Both the position numbers and the translations under genes were made by a program. Below are positions 54,196 through 62,435 of a stretch of DNA of 64,000 bases, in pieces. This DNA comes from Pseudomonas grandcourensis (GTDB lineage: Bacteria; Pseudomonadota; Gammaproteobacteria; Pseudomonadales; Pseudomonadaceae). The stretch lies in the NCBI RefSeq assembly GCF_039909015.1, contig NZ_CP150919.1:1898501-1962500 (forward strand). The letters run 5' to 3'. The notes beneath the pieces were generated by a model, which worked only from the letters and a program-made list of their open reading frames with translations, was not told the origin of the DNA and made no database searches. How positions within the stretch are numbered: position 1 is the first letter of the stretch; every line of letters begins with the position of its first letter.

Positions 54196-54549
54196 ATGGG
54201 ACGTTTGACTACACACGTTTTGGACGCAGCACACGGTTGCCCGGGCAGCTCGATCAAGGTCGAGTTGTACCGCGTTGAAGGTTCGCAGCTGGAATTGGTC
54301 GCCAGCGCGATAACCAACAGCGATGGTCGTGTCGATGCACCGCTGCTGCAAGGCGATGACTACCGCACCGGGGTCTACCAGGTTCAGTTTCATGCCGGCG
54401 ATTACTACCGCGCCCGTGGCGTCAAGCTGCCGGAACCGGCCTTCCTGGATGTGGTGGTGCTGCGTTTCGGCATCTCTGCCGAGCAGGATCACTACCACGT
54501 ACCGTTGTTGATTTCGCCTTACAGCTACTCCACCTATCGCGGCAGCTGA
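54196..54549 (+). CDS. uraH: 5-Hydroxyisourate hydrolase
   Basis: A 117-residue transthyretin-like protein hydrolysing 5-hydroxyisourate (the PuuD product) to OHCU. It has THVLDAAHGCPG (catalytic His near residue 7), an Arg in RTGVYQVQFHAGDYY, and the C-terminal YRGS tetrapeptide that separates the enzyme from transthyretin. No signal peptide, so cytoplasmic. Divergent from puuE. Confidence 0.96.
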   Translation: MGRLTTHVLDAAHGCPGSSIKVELYRVEGSQLELVASAITNSDGRVDAPLLQGDDYRTGVYQVQFHAGDYYRARGVKLPEPAFLDVVVLRFGISAEQDHYHVPLLISPYSYSTYRGS

Positions 54550-54608
54550 TCCCCCAAGCAGCAGCTGCACCCTGGAAGCGACTGCGCATATAGCTTCTTT
54601 GGTCTTTC

Positions 54609-54636
54609 GCCCGCTCACACTGCGGGCTTTTTTTCG
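54609..54636 (+). terminator. Rho-independent terminator of uraH
   Basis: GCCCGCTCACACTGCGGGC followed by T7, 60 bases after the stop. Confidence 0.85.
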
Positions 54637-54669
54637 TCTGTAGGAATGTGGCGCCTGTGCCGACGCCAT

Positions 54670-54729
54670 CGCGAGCAAGCTCGCTCCTACAGGAGTACGC
54701 GTTCCAATGTAGGAGTGGGCCTGCTCGCG
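54670..54729. repeat. REP pair
   Basis: Inverted REP cores at 54670-54691 and 54708-54729; the right copy carries a GAGTGGGCC variant. Confidence 0.8.
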
Positions 54730-54741
54730 ATGCTTTTGCTT

Positions 54742-55368
54742 TTAGCGACTTAGCAGGGACGCTGCACCCGCGCCACCAAACAACCCCGCACTGATCCGGT
54801 TGAACCAGCTCTGGCCCTTGCCGCTGCGCAGATACCGCGCCGCACCATGGGCACCGAGGCCATAAGCCAACTTGCAGGCCAGATCCAGCAGTGTCCAAGT
54901 GACAATCATCACCAGCAGCTGTGGCAGGAACGGCTGTTCGGCACTCAAGAACTGCGGCAGGAAAGCGGCGAAGAACAGGATGTCTTTCGGGTTGCTCGCG
55001 CCCAGCATGAACGCACGCCCGAACAGTGCACGAAAGCGTGGCACTGGCGCGGCCTGTGGCACTTCAGCGCCATGGGAAGGCAGGCGCGATTGCTGCCAGC
55101 TCTGCCAGGCGAGGTAGAACAGGTAAAGGGCGCCAAGAATCTTCAGAGCGCTGAACAGCTGTTCCGACGCCAGCAACAACGCACCCAGGCCCAGCGCCGA
55201 AGCACTCAGCAGGCAGATCGACGCCGACACACCGCCGAGAAAGGCCGGGTAAGAGCGGCGCAGGCCGTAATTCAGACTGTTGCTGATCATCAGCAACGAC
55301 AGCGGCCCCGGGATCAGGATCACTATCAGCGCAGCGCCGCTGAACAGCAGCCAGGTTTCCAGACTCAT
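54742..55368 (-). CDS. LysE/RhtB-family amino-acid exporter
   Basis: A 208-residue LysE-type translocator with about six helices and the family pattern ALIVILIPGPLSLLMISN near residues 12-29 (PGP motif) and ASNPKDILFFAAFLPQF in the middle. Likely exports an amino acid such as homoserine/threonine or a lysine-like compound. ATG 55368 has GGAGG 6 bases upstream; an 18-codon longer frame reads through the permease terminator and is rejected. Confidence 0.9.
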   Translation of the reverse strand: MSLETWLLFSGAALIVILIPGPLSLLMISNSLNYGLRRSYPAFLGGVSASICLLSASALGLGALLLASEQLFSALKILGALYLFYLAWQSWQQSRLPSHGAEVPQAAPVPRFRALFGRAFMLGASNPKDILFFAAFLPQFLSAEQPFLPQLLVMIVTWTLLDLACKLAYGLGAHGAARYLRSGKGQSWFNRISAGLFGGAGAASLLSR

Positions 55369-55386
55369 CACTTTCCTCCATTTGCA

Positions 55387-55414
55387 CAAAAGCCCCACCC
55401 GACGGGGTGAGGCT
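55387..55414 (-). terminator. Terminator of the second purine permease
   Basis: On the minus strand an AGCCTCACCCC..GGTGGGGCT hairpin is followed by T4, 27 bases after the permease stop. Confidence 0.75.
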
Positions 55415-55440
55415 GTTTTCAAGCGTGTACCGCGTGTGGC

Positions 55441-56790
55441 TTACAAGAAGATGAACTTGGCGATGAAGATCGCGCAGAGCACCCACAGGCTCACGGAAAT
55501 TTCCTTGTACTTGCCGGTACCGGCCTTCAGCGCCACGTAGGTGATGAAGCCCAGTGCGATACCGTCGGCGACCGAGAAGGTCAGCGGCATCATGATTGCG
55601 GTGACAATCGCCGGAATGCTGTCGGTCGCTTCGTCCCATTCGATGTGGGCCATGCCGCCCATCATCAGCATCGCTACATAAATCAGCGCACCCGCGGTTG
55701 CATAGGCAGGAATCATCCCGGCCAGCGGTGCGAAGAACATGGCTGCAATAAATAGCACACCTACGGTCACTGCGGTAAGACCAGTCCGACCACCCGCTGC
55801 AACACCGGCAGCACTTTCCACGTAGCTGGTGACCGGCGGAACGCCGACTACCGCACCGAATACGCTGGAAGCACTGTCGGCTTTCATGGCGCGGGAGAGG
55901 TTTTCGATGCGGCCGTCAGCACCGACCAGGTTGGCGCGCTGGGCAACACCCATCAAGGTACCGGCGGTGTCGAACATGTGTACGAAGAGGAACGCCAGGA
56001 CCACGCTGATCATGCTGACGTTGAACACGCCGGCGACGTTCATGGCCATGAAGGTAGGGGCGAGGCTCGGTGGAGCCGACATGATGCCCTCGTAGTGCAC
56101 CAGGCCCAGACCCCAGCCAGCGAGGGTCACGGTGATGATGCTGATGAGGATCGCGCCGAACACCTTGTGATAGCTGAGGATGGAGATCATCAGGAAGCAC
56201 ACGGCAGCGAGCAGCGGGCCAGGTTCGCGCAGGGAGCCGAGCTTGATCAGCGTGGCCGGGCTATCGACGACGATACCCGCGGTTTTCAGGCCGATCAGCC
56301 CCAGGAACAGACCCACGCCGGCGCCCATGGCGAAGCGCAGGCTGACCGGGATGCTGTTGAGCAGCCATTCGCGGATCCGCGAGAAGGTCAGGATCATGAA
56401 CAACACACCGGACACAAACACCGCGCCGAGGGCGGTTTCCCAGTTGTAGCCCATGGTGCCGACCACGGTGTAGGTGAAGAAGGCGTTCAGCCCCATGCCT
56501 GGTGCCAGGCCGACCGGCCAGTTGGCGTACAGGCCCATCAACAGGCAACCGAGTGCCGCGGCGATGCAGGTGGCGACGAACGCCGCACCGTGATCGATCC
56601 CGGCGTCGGCCATGATGTTGGGGTTGACGAAAATGATGTAAGCCATGGTGATGAAGGTTGTCAGACCGGCAATCAGCTCGGTCTTCACCGTGGTGCCGTG
56701 CAAGCTGAGTTTAAACAGACGTTCCAGCAAGCCATTGTGTAATGGCGGCGAGAGATCCAGCGTCGATGCTTCGGATTTGCGGCTTTCCAC
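55441..56790 (-). CDS. AzgA-like guanine/hypoxanthine/adenine permease
   Basis: A 449-residue NCS2 permease of the AzgA/PbuG branch with about 12-14 helices: TTFITMAYIIFVNPNIM near residue 45, GMGLNAFFTYTVV near 98, DTAGTLMGVAQRANL near 270 and VVGVPPVTSYVESAAGVAAG near 314. It brings purine bases into the cell, upstream of the urate pathway. A TTGTATACAA box lies 130 bases before the ATG. Confidence 0.92.
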   Translation of the reverse strand: MESRKSEASTLDLSPPLHNGLLERLFKLSLHGTTVKTELIAGLTTFITMAYIIFVNPNIMADAGIDHGAAFVATCIAAALGCLLMGLYANWPVGLAPGMGLNAFFTYTVVGTMGYNWETALGAVFVSGVLFMILTFSRIREWLLNSIPVSLRFAMGAGVGLFLGLIGLKTAGIVVDSPATLIKLGSLREPGPLLAAVCFLMISILSYHKVFGAILISIITVTLAGWGLGLVHYEGIMSAPPSLAPTFMAMNVAGVFNVSMISVVLAFLFVHMFDTAGTLMGVAQRANLVGADGRIENLSRAMKADSASSVFGAVVGVPPVTSYVESAAGVAAGGRTGLTAVTVGVLFIAAMFFAPLAGMIPAYATAGALIYVAMLMMGGMAHIEWDEATDSIPAIVTAIMMPLTFSVADGIALGFITYVALKAGTGKYKEISVSLWVLCAIFIAKFIFL

Positions 56791-56918
56791 AGCGAATACT
56801 CCTCAAGAGTTTTATTGTTATTTCCAGGGCCGGACCCATGAGGGTGGCAGCGGCCCTTTGAGGCACTTGCGAATTTGTTGACCGCTTGGTCAGGAACTCG
56901 CACGAAGTGGATTATGCT

Positions 56919-56930
56919 TTTGTATACAAA
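56919..56930. promoter_or_regulatory. Purine-cluster palindrome, permease side
   Basis: TTTGTATACAAA, an extended perfect copy of the box at 53850, upstream of the AzgA-like permease. The surrounding 315-base intergenic region (56791-57105) holds only this and a REP pair. Confidence 0.6.
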
Positions 56931-57004
56931 GAAAGCAAATAATGTTTTTGGTTTTGTTGACGATTTTTTTGAAGAAGGGGATATATCGTCTGTTCGGACG
57001 CTAT

Positions 57005-57064
57005 CGCGAGCAGGCTCGCTCCTACAGTTGAGCGCGTATCCCTGTAGGAGCGAGCCTGCTCGCG
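57005..57064. repeat. REP pair
   Basis: Inverted REP cores at 57005-57026 and 57043-57064 with a 16-base spacer. Confidence 0.85.
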
Positions 57065-57105
57065 ATGGCGCAATATCTGTTCACGCAGTCCTAAAAGCTG
57101 AACAG

Positions 57106-57552
57106 TCATTCAGCCGGCGAATGAGTTCTCCCCAACGCCAGATTCACCGCCAGCCACCCATTTACCGCCGTCTCCCCAGCCTCGGCAAACACCCGCTCCA
57201 GCAATTTCACCTGCTCGCGCCGCAGCGCCTGTTCAAACCGCGCACCTTCAGCGGTCAACTCCAGCAGGCGCTTGCGCTTGTCGGTTTCGGACGCAACGCT
57301 CTCGACCAGATGCATCTCCAACAATTGTCGCAACGGCATGTTCAGCGCCTGCTTGCTCACGCCGAGCAACGCCAACAGCTCCTTTACGCTCAGGTTCGGA
57401 TAGCGGGCGATGAAAAACACGATGCGCTGATGCACCCGACTCAGACCGCGACGTTCGAGCATTTCATCGGCCTTGGCGGTGAAGGCCTGGTAGCCGAAGA
57501 AAAACGCTTCCATGGCCTGCTGCTGGGAAAGCGGGCTTTTAAGGTCAAGCAT
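57106..57552 (-). CDS. MarR-family regulator
   Basis: A 148-residue MarR-type regulator. The winged helix includes LSVKELLALLGVSKQALNMP (about 55-74) and the wing ..ESVASETDKRKRLLELT. Divergent from the aminotransferase gene. One of two matching GTCAA-N5-TTGAC boxes covers its own start codon, which strongly suggests autorepression. Confidence 0.9.
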   Translation of the reverse strand: MLDLKSPLSQQQAMEAFFFGYQAFTAKADEMLERRGLSRVHQRIVFFIARYPNLSVKELLALLGVSKQALNMPLRQLLEMHLVESVASETDKRKRLLELTAEGARFEQALRREQVKLLERVFAEAGETAVNGWLAVNLALGRTHSPAE

Positions 57553-57557
57553 ATTGA
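57543..57557. promoter_or_regulatory. Candidate MarR box 1 (over the marR start)
   Basis: GTCAAGCATATTGAC, an inverted repeat with 5-base spacer, overlaps the marR ATG (57550-57552). Confidence 0.55.
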
Positions 57558-57584
57558 CGTATCCGTTCGAGGAAGCGTAATTTC

Positions 57585-57599
57585 GGTCAATAAGTTTGA
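57585..57599. promoter_or_regulatory. Candidate MarR box 2 (aminotransferase side)
   Basis: GTCAATAAGTTTGAC has the same half sites and spacing as box 1. The centres are 42 bases apart, four helical turns, so both sites face the same side of the DNA. Confidence 0.55.
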
Positions 57600-57634
57600 C
57601 TCATTTTCTACATGCCTTGCTACCGGTGATCCCC

Positions 57635-58801
57635 ATGGCTTTTTCCGAACGTGTCTCACGCCTTAAAAGTTCTTTGATCCGTGAAATCCTCGCTGCGGCC
57701 CAGCGCCCGCAGGTCATGTCGTTTGCCGGCGGCCTGCCGGCCGAAGCCATGCTGCCAAAAGTAGATTGGGCCGAGATGCCGGTTTCCATGGGGCAATACG
57801 GCATGAGCGAAGGCGAGCCGGGACTGCGTGAAGCGCTGGCCGCCGAGGCGCGAGCGTTGGGAGTGGCCTGTGAGGCGAGCCAGGTATTGGTGGTCAGCGG
57901 CTCACAGCAGACCCTCGACCTGGCGGCCAAGCTGTACATCGACAAGGGCACTGAAATCCTGCTCGAAGCGCCGACTTATCTGGCGGCGTTGCAGATTTTC
58001 CAACTGTTCGGCGCCGATTGCCTGACCGTGCCGCTGGAGGCTGACGGGCCGAACCTGACGGAGCTACGCACTCGCCTGGAACAACACAGCCCGGCCTTCA
58101 TCTACCTGATCCCGACCTTCCAGAACCCATCGGCGGTGCGTTACAGCGAAGCCAAGCGCGACGCGGTGGCGGCGTTGCTCGATGAATTCGGCGTGACACT
58201 GATTGAAGACGAGCCTTACCGCGAGCTGACCTTTGACGGTGGTAGCGCCACGCCGATTGTCAGCCGCTTGAAGAAGGCCAGCTGGATCTATACCGGGACC
58301 GTGTCGAAAACCCTGTTGCCGGGCTTGCGTGTCGGCTACCTGATCGCCAGCCCGGACCTGTTTCCACATCTGTTGAAACTCAAGCAGTCGGCGGATTTGC
58401 ACACCAATCGGGTCGGCCAGTGGCAGGCGCTGCAATGGATCGGCACCGAGAAATATCAGCAACACCGTAGTGAGTTGCGCGACTTTTATCGGGGGCGTCG
58501 GGATGCTTTCCAATCGGCGCTGGAAACTCATTTCTCGGATCTTGCGGACTGGAACGTGCCGCAGGGCGGGCTGTTTTTCTGGTTGAAGCTCAAGCAGCCG
58601 CAAGACACCCGCACCTTGCTCAACGCCGCGCTGGCCAACGACGTGGCGTTCATGCCGGGCGAACCGTTCTTCCCCGAGCCGGATAATCATCCGGGGTATC
58701 TGCGGTTGAACTTCAGCCACATTGATCCGGCGCGGCTTGATGAAGGGCTCAAGCGGTTGGCGGCGGTGGTGCGACAGGCACAGGCGGCGCAAGCGGCCTG
58801 A
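57635..58801 (+). CDS. PLP-dependent aminotransferase (MocR/LysN-like, fold I)
   Basis: A 388-residue class I/II aminotransferase resembling 2-aminoadipate/aromatic transaminases. SFAGGLPAEAMLP near residue 30, PTFQNPSAVRYS near 165, and the PLP-binding Lys in GTVSKTLLPGLRVGYL near 228; substrate-carboxylate Arg in LRLNFSH near 358. ATG 57635 is chosen over a 13-codon longer frame that covers a MarR box. Substrate unknown; MarR control suggests response to a small aromatic or amino compound. Confidence 0.9.
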   Translation: MAFSERVSRLKSSLIREILAAAQRPQVMSFAGGLPAEAMLPKVDWAEMPVSMGQYGMSEGEPGLREALAAEARALGVACEASQVLVVSGSQQTLDLAAKLYIDKGTEILLEAPTYLAALQIFQLFGADCLTVPLEADGPNLTELRTRLEQHSPAFIYLIPTFQNPSAVRYSEAKRDAVAALLDEFGVTLIEDEPYRELTFDGGSATPIVSRLKKASWIYTGTVSKTLLPGLRVGYLIASPDLFPHLLKLKQSADLHTNRVGQWQALQWIGTEKYQQHRSELRDFYRGRRDAFQSALETHFSDLADWNVPQGGLFFWLKLKQPQDTRTLLNAALANDVAFMPGEPFFPEPDNHPGYLRLNFSHIDPARLDEGLKRLAAVVRQAQAAQAA

Positions 58802-58805
58802 AAAC

Positions 58806-58838
58806 AAATAAACCGGCGCAAGGGCCGGTTTATTTTTG
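58806..58838. terminator. Bidirectional terminator
   Basis: AAATAAACCGGC..GCCGGTTTATTTTT between the convergent aminotransferase and glutaredoxin-like genes. Confidence 0.85.
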
Positions 58839-58883
58839 TCCGAGATTTGCATCGATAGGGCCATCAGCCCCACCACAAATACA

Positions 58884-59255
58884 TCAGGCAGCCGCAAATC
58901 GCTTATCCAGATAATCAATGATCACCTTGGACTCATACATCCAGGTGGTCTGGCCATTCTCTTCGATACGCAGGCACGGCACCTTGATCTTGCCGCCTTG
59001 CTCCAGCAAGGTCTGGCGATCCTGTTCGTTGTTTTTCGCATCGCGCAAGGCCACCGGTACATTCAGGCGGCGCAGGGTGCGGCGGGTCTTCACGCAGAAC
59101 GGGCAGGCGTGGAATTGATACAGGGTCAGGCCCTTGGCGGTGGATTCGACCTGGGCCTGAGCGGCGGCAGGGCGCTTCATCTTGCTTGGGCGAGTGATGA
59201 AGTCGATGAAGATGATCAGTTGGCCAAGGCCGACACGAAGCGCTTTTACGAACAC
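58884..59255 (-). CDS. Glutaredoxin/GST-N-fold membrane-anchored protein
   Basis: A 123-residue protein with an N-terminal hydrophobic helix (LRVGLGQLIIFIDFI, residues 5-19) and a glutaredoxin-like domain (about 45-120) with the redox CPFC motif in HACPFCVKTRR and the conserved KVPCLRIEENG strand/cis-Pro. GTG 59255 is preferred to a TTG 7 codons upstream because AGG lies 8 bases before it. It follows folE on the same strand but after a terminator, so it probably has its own promoter. Confidence 0.85.
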   Translation of the reverse strand: MFVKALRVGLGQLIIFIDFITRPSKMKRPAAAQAQVESTAKGLTLYQFHACPFCVKTRRTLRRLNVPVALRDAKNNEQDRQTLLEQGGKIKVPCLRIEENGQTTWMYESKVIIDYLDKRFAAA

Positions 59256-59313
59256 GTTGAAAGCCTCACGGTGCAAACGAAGAAGGGCGCGCAGCTTACC
59301 TGATTTTTTGCAG

Positions 59314-59347
59314 GCGAAAAAAAACCGGCGATGAATGCCGGTTTTCT
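59314..59347 (-). terminator. Rho-independent terminator of folE
   Basis: On the minus strand AAAACCGGCATTCATCGCCG is followed by GTTTTTTTT, just after the folE stop. Confidence 0.9.
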
Positions 59348-59359
59348 TCGTGCCGCGAA

Positions 59360-59905
59360 TTACTTGATGAGGCTGAGGAATTCGCTGCGGGTGGCGGCGT
59401 TCTCGCGGAACTCACCGAGCATCACCGAGGTGATCATCGACGAATTCTGCTTTTCCACACCGCGCATCATCATGCACATGTGCTTGGCCTCGATCACCAC
59501 CGCAACGCCCAGGGCGCCGGTGACTTGCTGGACCGCATCGGCGATCTGGCGGCTGAGGTTTTCCTGGATCTGCAGGCGACGGGCGTACATATCGACGATC
59601 CGCGCCACCTTCGACAGGCCCAGGACCTTGCCGCTCGGGATGTAGGCGACGTGAGCCTTGCCGATGAACGGCAGCAGGTGGTGTTCGCACAACGAGTACA
59701 ACTCGATGTCCTTGACCAGCACCATTTCGCTGTTGTCGGAGCTGAAGAGGGCACCGTTGGTGACTTCTTCCAGCGTCTGTTCATAGCCGCGGCAAAGGTA
59801 CTGCATGGCTTTGGCGGCACGTTTTGGCGTGTCGAGCAGGCCTTCGCGGGAAACGTCCTCGCCGAGCTGGCCGAGGATCGCCGTGTAATTCTGTTCCAAT
59901 GTCAC
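59360..59905 (-). CDS. folE: GTP cyclohydrolase I
   Basis: A 181-residue FolE making dihydroneopterin triphosphate for folate/pterin synthesis. Zinc ligands are visible in [12 protein letters not shown] (Cys and His) and [13 protein letters not shown] (second Cys); the GTP-binding [16 protein letters not shown] and [12 protein letters not shown] are present. Intact. Its upstream (5') side is the insertion boundary of the mobile island, so its promoter region borders foreign DNA. Confidence 0.95.
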   Translation of the reverse strand: MTLEQNYTAILGQLGEDVSREGLLDTPKRAAKAMQYLCRGYEQTLEEVTNGALFSSDNSEMVLVKDIELYSLCEHHLLPFIGKAHVAYIPSGKVLGLSKVARIVDMYARRLQIQENLSRQIADAVQQVTGALGVAVVIEAKHMCMMMRGVEKQNSSMITSVMLGEFRENAATRSEFLSLIK

Positions 59906-59927
59906 AGAGCTTTATTCCGTATGGGTT

Positions 59928-60162
59928 CTAGAGGGGTACGGTTTCTGTCTGTACCAATTTTGTACCAATCAAGCTGTTTTCGAGCTTACCGAGCTCACGC
60001 CAGTGCGTACTGGAGTTGATCCATCGGGCGTAGGTCGATAGCACCATCTGAGCGCTATGACCAAGCTGAGTGGCAATAAAACGCTGGGTTCATACCCGCC
60101 ATGCAGCACATGGTAGCGCAACTGTGTCGGCAGTTGTATGCCAGGTGGGCGTGAATCCGCAT
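59928..60162 (-). pseudogene. Frameshifted C-terminal remnant of a tyrosine integrase
   Basis: On the minus strand the frame reads YNCRHSCATMCCMAGMNPAF, then one extra T shifts the frame, after which IATQLGHSAQMVLSTYARWI continues to a stop at 59928. This is closely similar to the C-terminus of the intact integrase at 62436 (YNCRHTYATMCLMAGM.., LGHSVQMLLSTYARWI) and includes the catalytic R..H..Y region. The N-terminal three quarters are missing. It marks an older insertion at the same site. Confidence 0.85.
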
Positions 60163-60434
60163 TTCGGGCGGAACCTGGACGTGTCCGCTTATCAGATACC
60201 ACGCCAGTTGGCCGTCTCTTGAACTCCCTGTTCTTATCAGAACGCTTTCACTGTTCCTGACCGATCCGGTAGGAGTTGCCTTGTGACAGTTGTCCTGCCA
60301 AAACCTTACATCTGCAATCAGGATGAGTGAATTCAGCATTTTTGCATGGATGATGGCAATATGGTCTTGCTGTCAGAAGTCACAGATGTCCTGTGTCAAT
60401 GCACAAATTTTAACCAGTATCCAAAGGGAGCAGC
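60163..60434. other. Spacer and probable promoter of the NACHT gene
   Basis: 272 bases with no gene. AT content rises towards the NACHT gene; GGGAG at 60426-60430 precedes its ATG. No operator recognised. Confidence 0.45.
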
Positions 60435-62261
60435 ATGAAAGAAGTAGATCTGAATGGAGTTGCAGTAGAACTGGTAAAGCAATTCGCGCAACCATTGTTC
60501 TCGGCGGCAAAAACACTGTCAAAAAATCTAACTGATAAAGTAAAAGTTAGGTTGGATATGTGTTTGACTGAGTATATTAAAACTAATTATGTGCGCTATT
60601 CGAGAACCAAGACGTTGCTTTACAGGGGTTCTCCAGTTGATTTAAGAGATTTTTATGTTCGGACCGATCTTTCGATAGATGGGCGAGTTGTATCAGAAGC
60701 TCAGTTTTTGGAACTTATTGAAAAAAACCAGCGCCTAGTCATCACAGGTACGGCGGGCTCAGGTAAGTCTACTTTCTGCAGAAGTGTTTTTGTTGATTTG
60801 GTCGAAAAGCCGCAGGGGATACTTCCAGTATTTATAGAGTTGCGCAATCTAAATGCTGAAGTCGATTGTAGTCTCTTTAATTATGTTTTAAGAGCGTTGC
60901 AAGAGTTTGAGCCTGATCTCACGAAAGGGCAGTTAGAGGATCTTCTCAAGCTTGGAAAGGTGTTGTTGATTTTTGATGGCTTTGATGAAATAAACAATGA
61001 TAAGAGAGATGGGTATGAAGCAGAGCTTGTTGCTTTGGCTAATAAATATAGAAAAATAATGATTTTGGTGTCAAGTCGGCCTGATCAGCGCTTCGATTCA
61101 TGGGAAAGTTTTTATCAGTACGATGTGCTGCCGTTAGATAAAGAAAAAGCTTTGGGGTTAGTAAGAAAGTTAAACTATGATGAACAAGTGAAGTCAAAGT
61201 TTTTGTCCGCGCTTGAGGATGATCTATATGCGCGACACAAGAGCTTTGCGCAAAATCCCCTGCTTTTGACAATGATGTTGCTAACTTATGAGCAAATCGC
61301 AGAAATCCCTAATAAGGTGCATTTGTTTTACGAGCAGGCTTTTCTAACGTTATTTAATAAGCATGACTCTTTTAAAAGCCTATATAAAAGAAAATCATGG
61401 TCCGCTTTGCCTTTGGATGACTTTAAGAAGGTCTTGTCAACGTTTTCCGTTCTTAGTTATGCGGACAAGAAGTACTCTTTCAGTGAGGAGGAACTTTTAA
61501 GCTATGTCAAAATGTCCAATGAGGCCTTTGATGTTGCCTATAAAGCAGAGGATTTTATTAAAGATCTTTTAGATAGTGTCTGTATTTTACAGCGCGATGG
61601 ATTAAATTTTACGTTTACTCATCGATCGTTTCAGGAGTATTTTACAGCGCTGTTCATGGTTAATTATGTTTCAAGTGATAAATTTGACCTGTTTGAGCGG
61701 GTTGTATTTTCTAATAGTAGAGATGATGTTGTTTCGATGATTTTTGATATGAATAAAGATTTAATCGAGCAGGAGTGGATCATCCCGAGGTTGGAAAAAC
61801 TGAAAACGATCGTGAAGCGTGAAACAGCAGTTGAAAAACTCGCTACTGTTAAAAAGATCTACTCTGCACTTAGGCGTCATACAACGCCGGACGGTATACA
61901 ATATGGTTTTAGTGCGACCATAAAAAGCGAGTGGGCTATGTTTTTAAGTGTGGTTTTTGATTTGTATAGAACTGAGTTGCTCGCAAGTGTCGTACCAAAG
62001 TATCAGCAGTTGAAGTCATCTAATGATCGGTTGGATGAGCTGTTTGATACAGAAACCATTGGAGCTGGCAGTAGTAGTAGAATGTTGTCTTTAAGGGGTG
62101 TAAGTGGTCAGCCTGAAAAAATCGAGATTTTGGGCGGTTCGCAAATTTTTGAAAAGAGCTTTGTTCGGTTTGATTTTATGTTGGATAAGTTGGAGAGTCT
62201 GAAAATTCAGTACGCAAACAAACAAAGGAATTTCTCCTCAATGTTGAAAGCGAAACGCTGA
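60435..62261 (+). CDS. NACHT-domain STAND NTPase, candidate anti-phage protein
   Basis: A 608-residue NACHT/NLR-related ATPase. A short N-terminal domain (about 1-95, YIKTNYVRYSRTKTLLYRG) precedes the NACHT core: Walker A GTAGSGKST (105-113, Lys111), Walker B with extended DGFDE (Asp181, Asp184, Glu185), sensor-type SSRPD (213-217), and the winged-helix FTHRSFQEYF (His396-Phe403 region). The C-terminal about 200 residues show no LRR, TPR or WD repeats. Base composition is AT-rich, unlike all housekeeping neighbours. Bacterial NACHT proteins (bNACHT group) are known to protect against phages, some with only a short C-terminal domain; effector function here is unknown and no toxic domain is recognisable. 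Lies between an integrase remnant and an intact integrase. Confidence 0.9.
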   Translation: MKEVDLNGVAVELVKQFAQPLFSAAKTLSKNLTDKVKVRLDMCLTEYIKTNYVRYSRTKTLLYRGSPVDLRDFYVRTDLSIDGRVVSEAQFLELIEKNQRLVITGTAGSGKSTFCRSVFVDLVEKPQGILPVFIELRNLNAEVDCSLFNYVLRALQEFEPDLTKGQLEDLLKLGKVLLIFDGFDEINNDKRDGYEAELVALANKYRKIMILVSSRPDQRFDSWESFYQYDVLPLDKEKALGLVRKLNYDEQVKSKFLSALEDDLYARHKSFAQNPLLLTMMLLTYEQIAEIPNKVHLFYEQAFLTLFNKHDSFKSLYKRKSWSALPLDDFKKVLSTFSVLSYADKKYSFSEEELLSYVKMSNEAFDVAYKAEDFIKDLLDSVCILQRDGLNFTFTHRSFQEYFTALFMVNYVSSDKFDLFERVVFSNSRDDVVSMIFDMNKDLIEQEWIIPRLEKLKTIVKRETAVEKLATVKKIYSALRRHTTPDGIQYGFSATIKSEWAMFLSVVFDLYRTELLASVVPKYQQLKSSNDRLDELFDTETIGAGSSSRMLSLRGVSGQPEKIEILGGSQIFEKSFVRFDFMLDKLESLKIQYANKQRNFSSMLKAKR

Positions 62262-62343
62262 GGATCAATAATTTGTAGGTTTGTGAGCGCGAGTTTTTTA
62301 TGCGCTTTTTGCGAAGCCATAGTTTGTTGGGGTTGTTTTTTTG

Positions 62344-62382
62344 CGCCGCCTCTCCCCTGTAGTATGTGCGGGGAGGGGGCGA
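62344..62382. terminator. Hairpin downstream of the NACHT gene
   Basis: CGCCTCTCCCC pairs with GGGGAGGGGGCG around a 12-base loop, about 85 bases after the NACHT stop and before the convergent integrase. A T-rich tract precedes rather than follows it on the plus strand, so direction is uncertain. Confidence 0.45.
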
Positions 62383-62435
62383 GTTTTGAATTGTTCAGGG
62401 GGTCACTAGTTGATGATAAGTTCGAATTGATAGCA

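Noticed and set aside
14671..57064. REP arrays considered as a CRISPR array
   Set aside because: The repeats are inverted pairs scattered kilobases apart, not direct repeats with regular unique spacers, and no cas genes are present.
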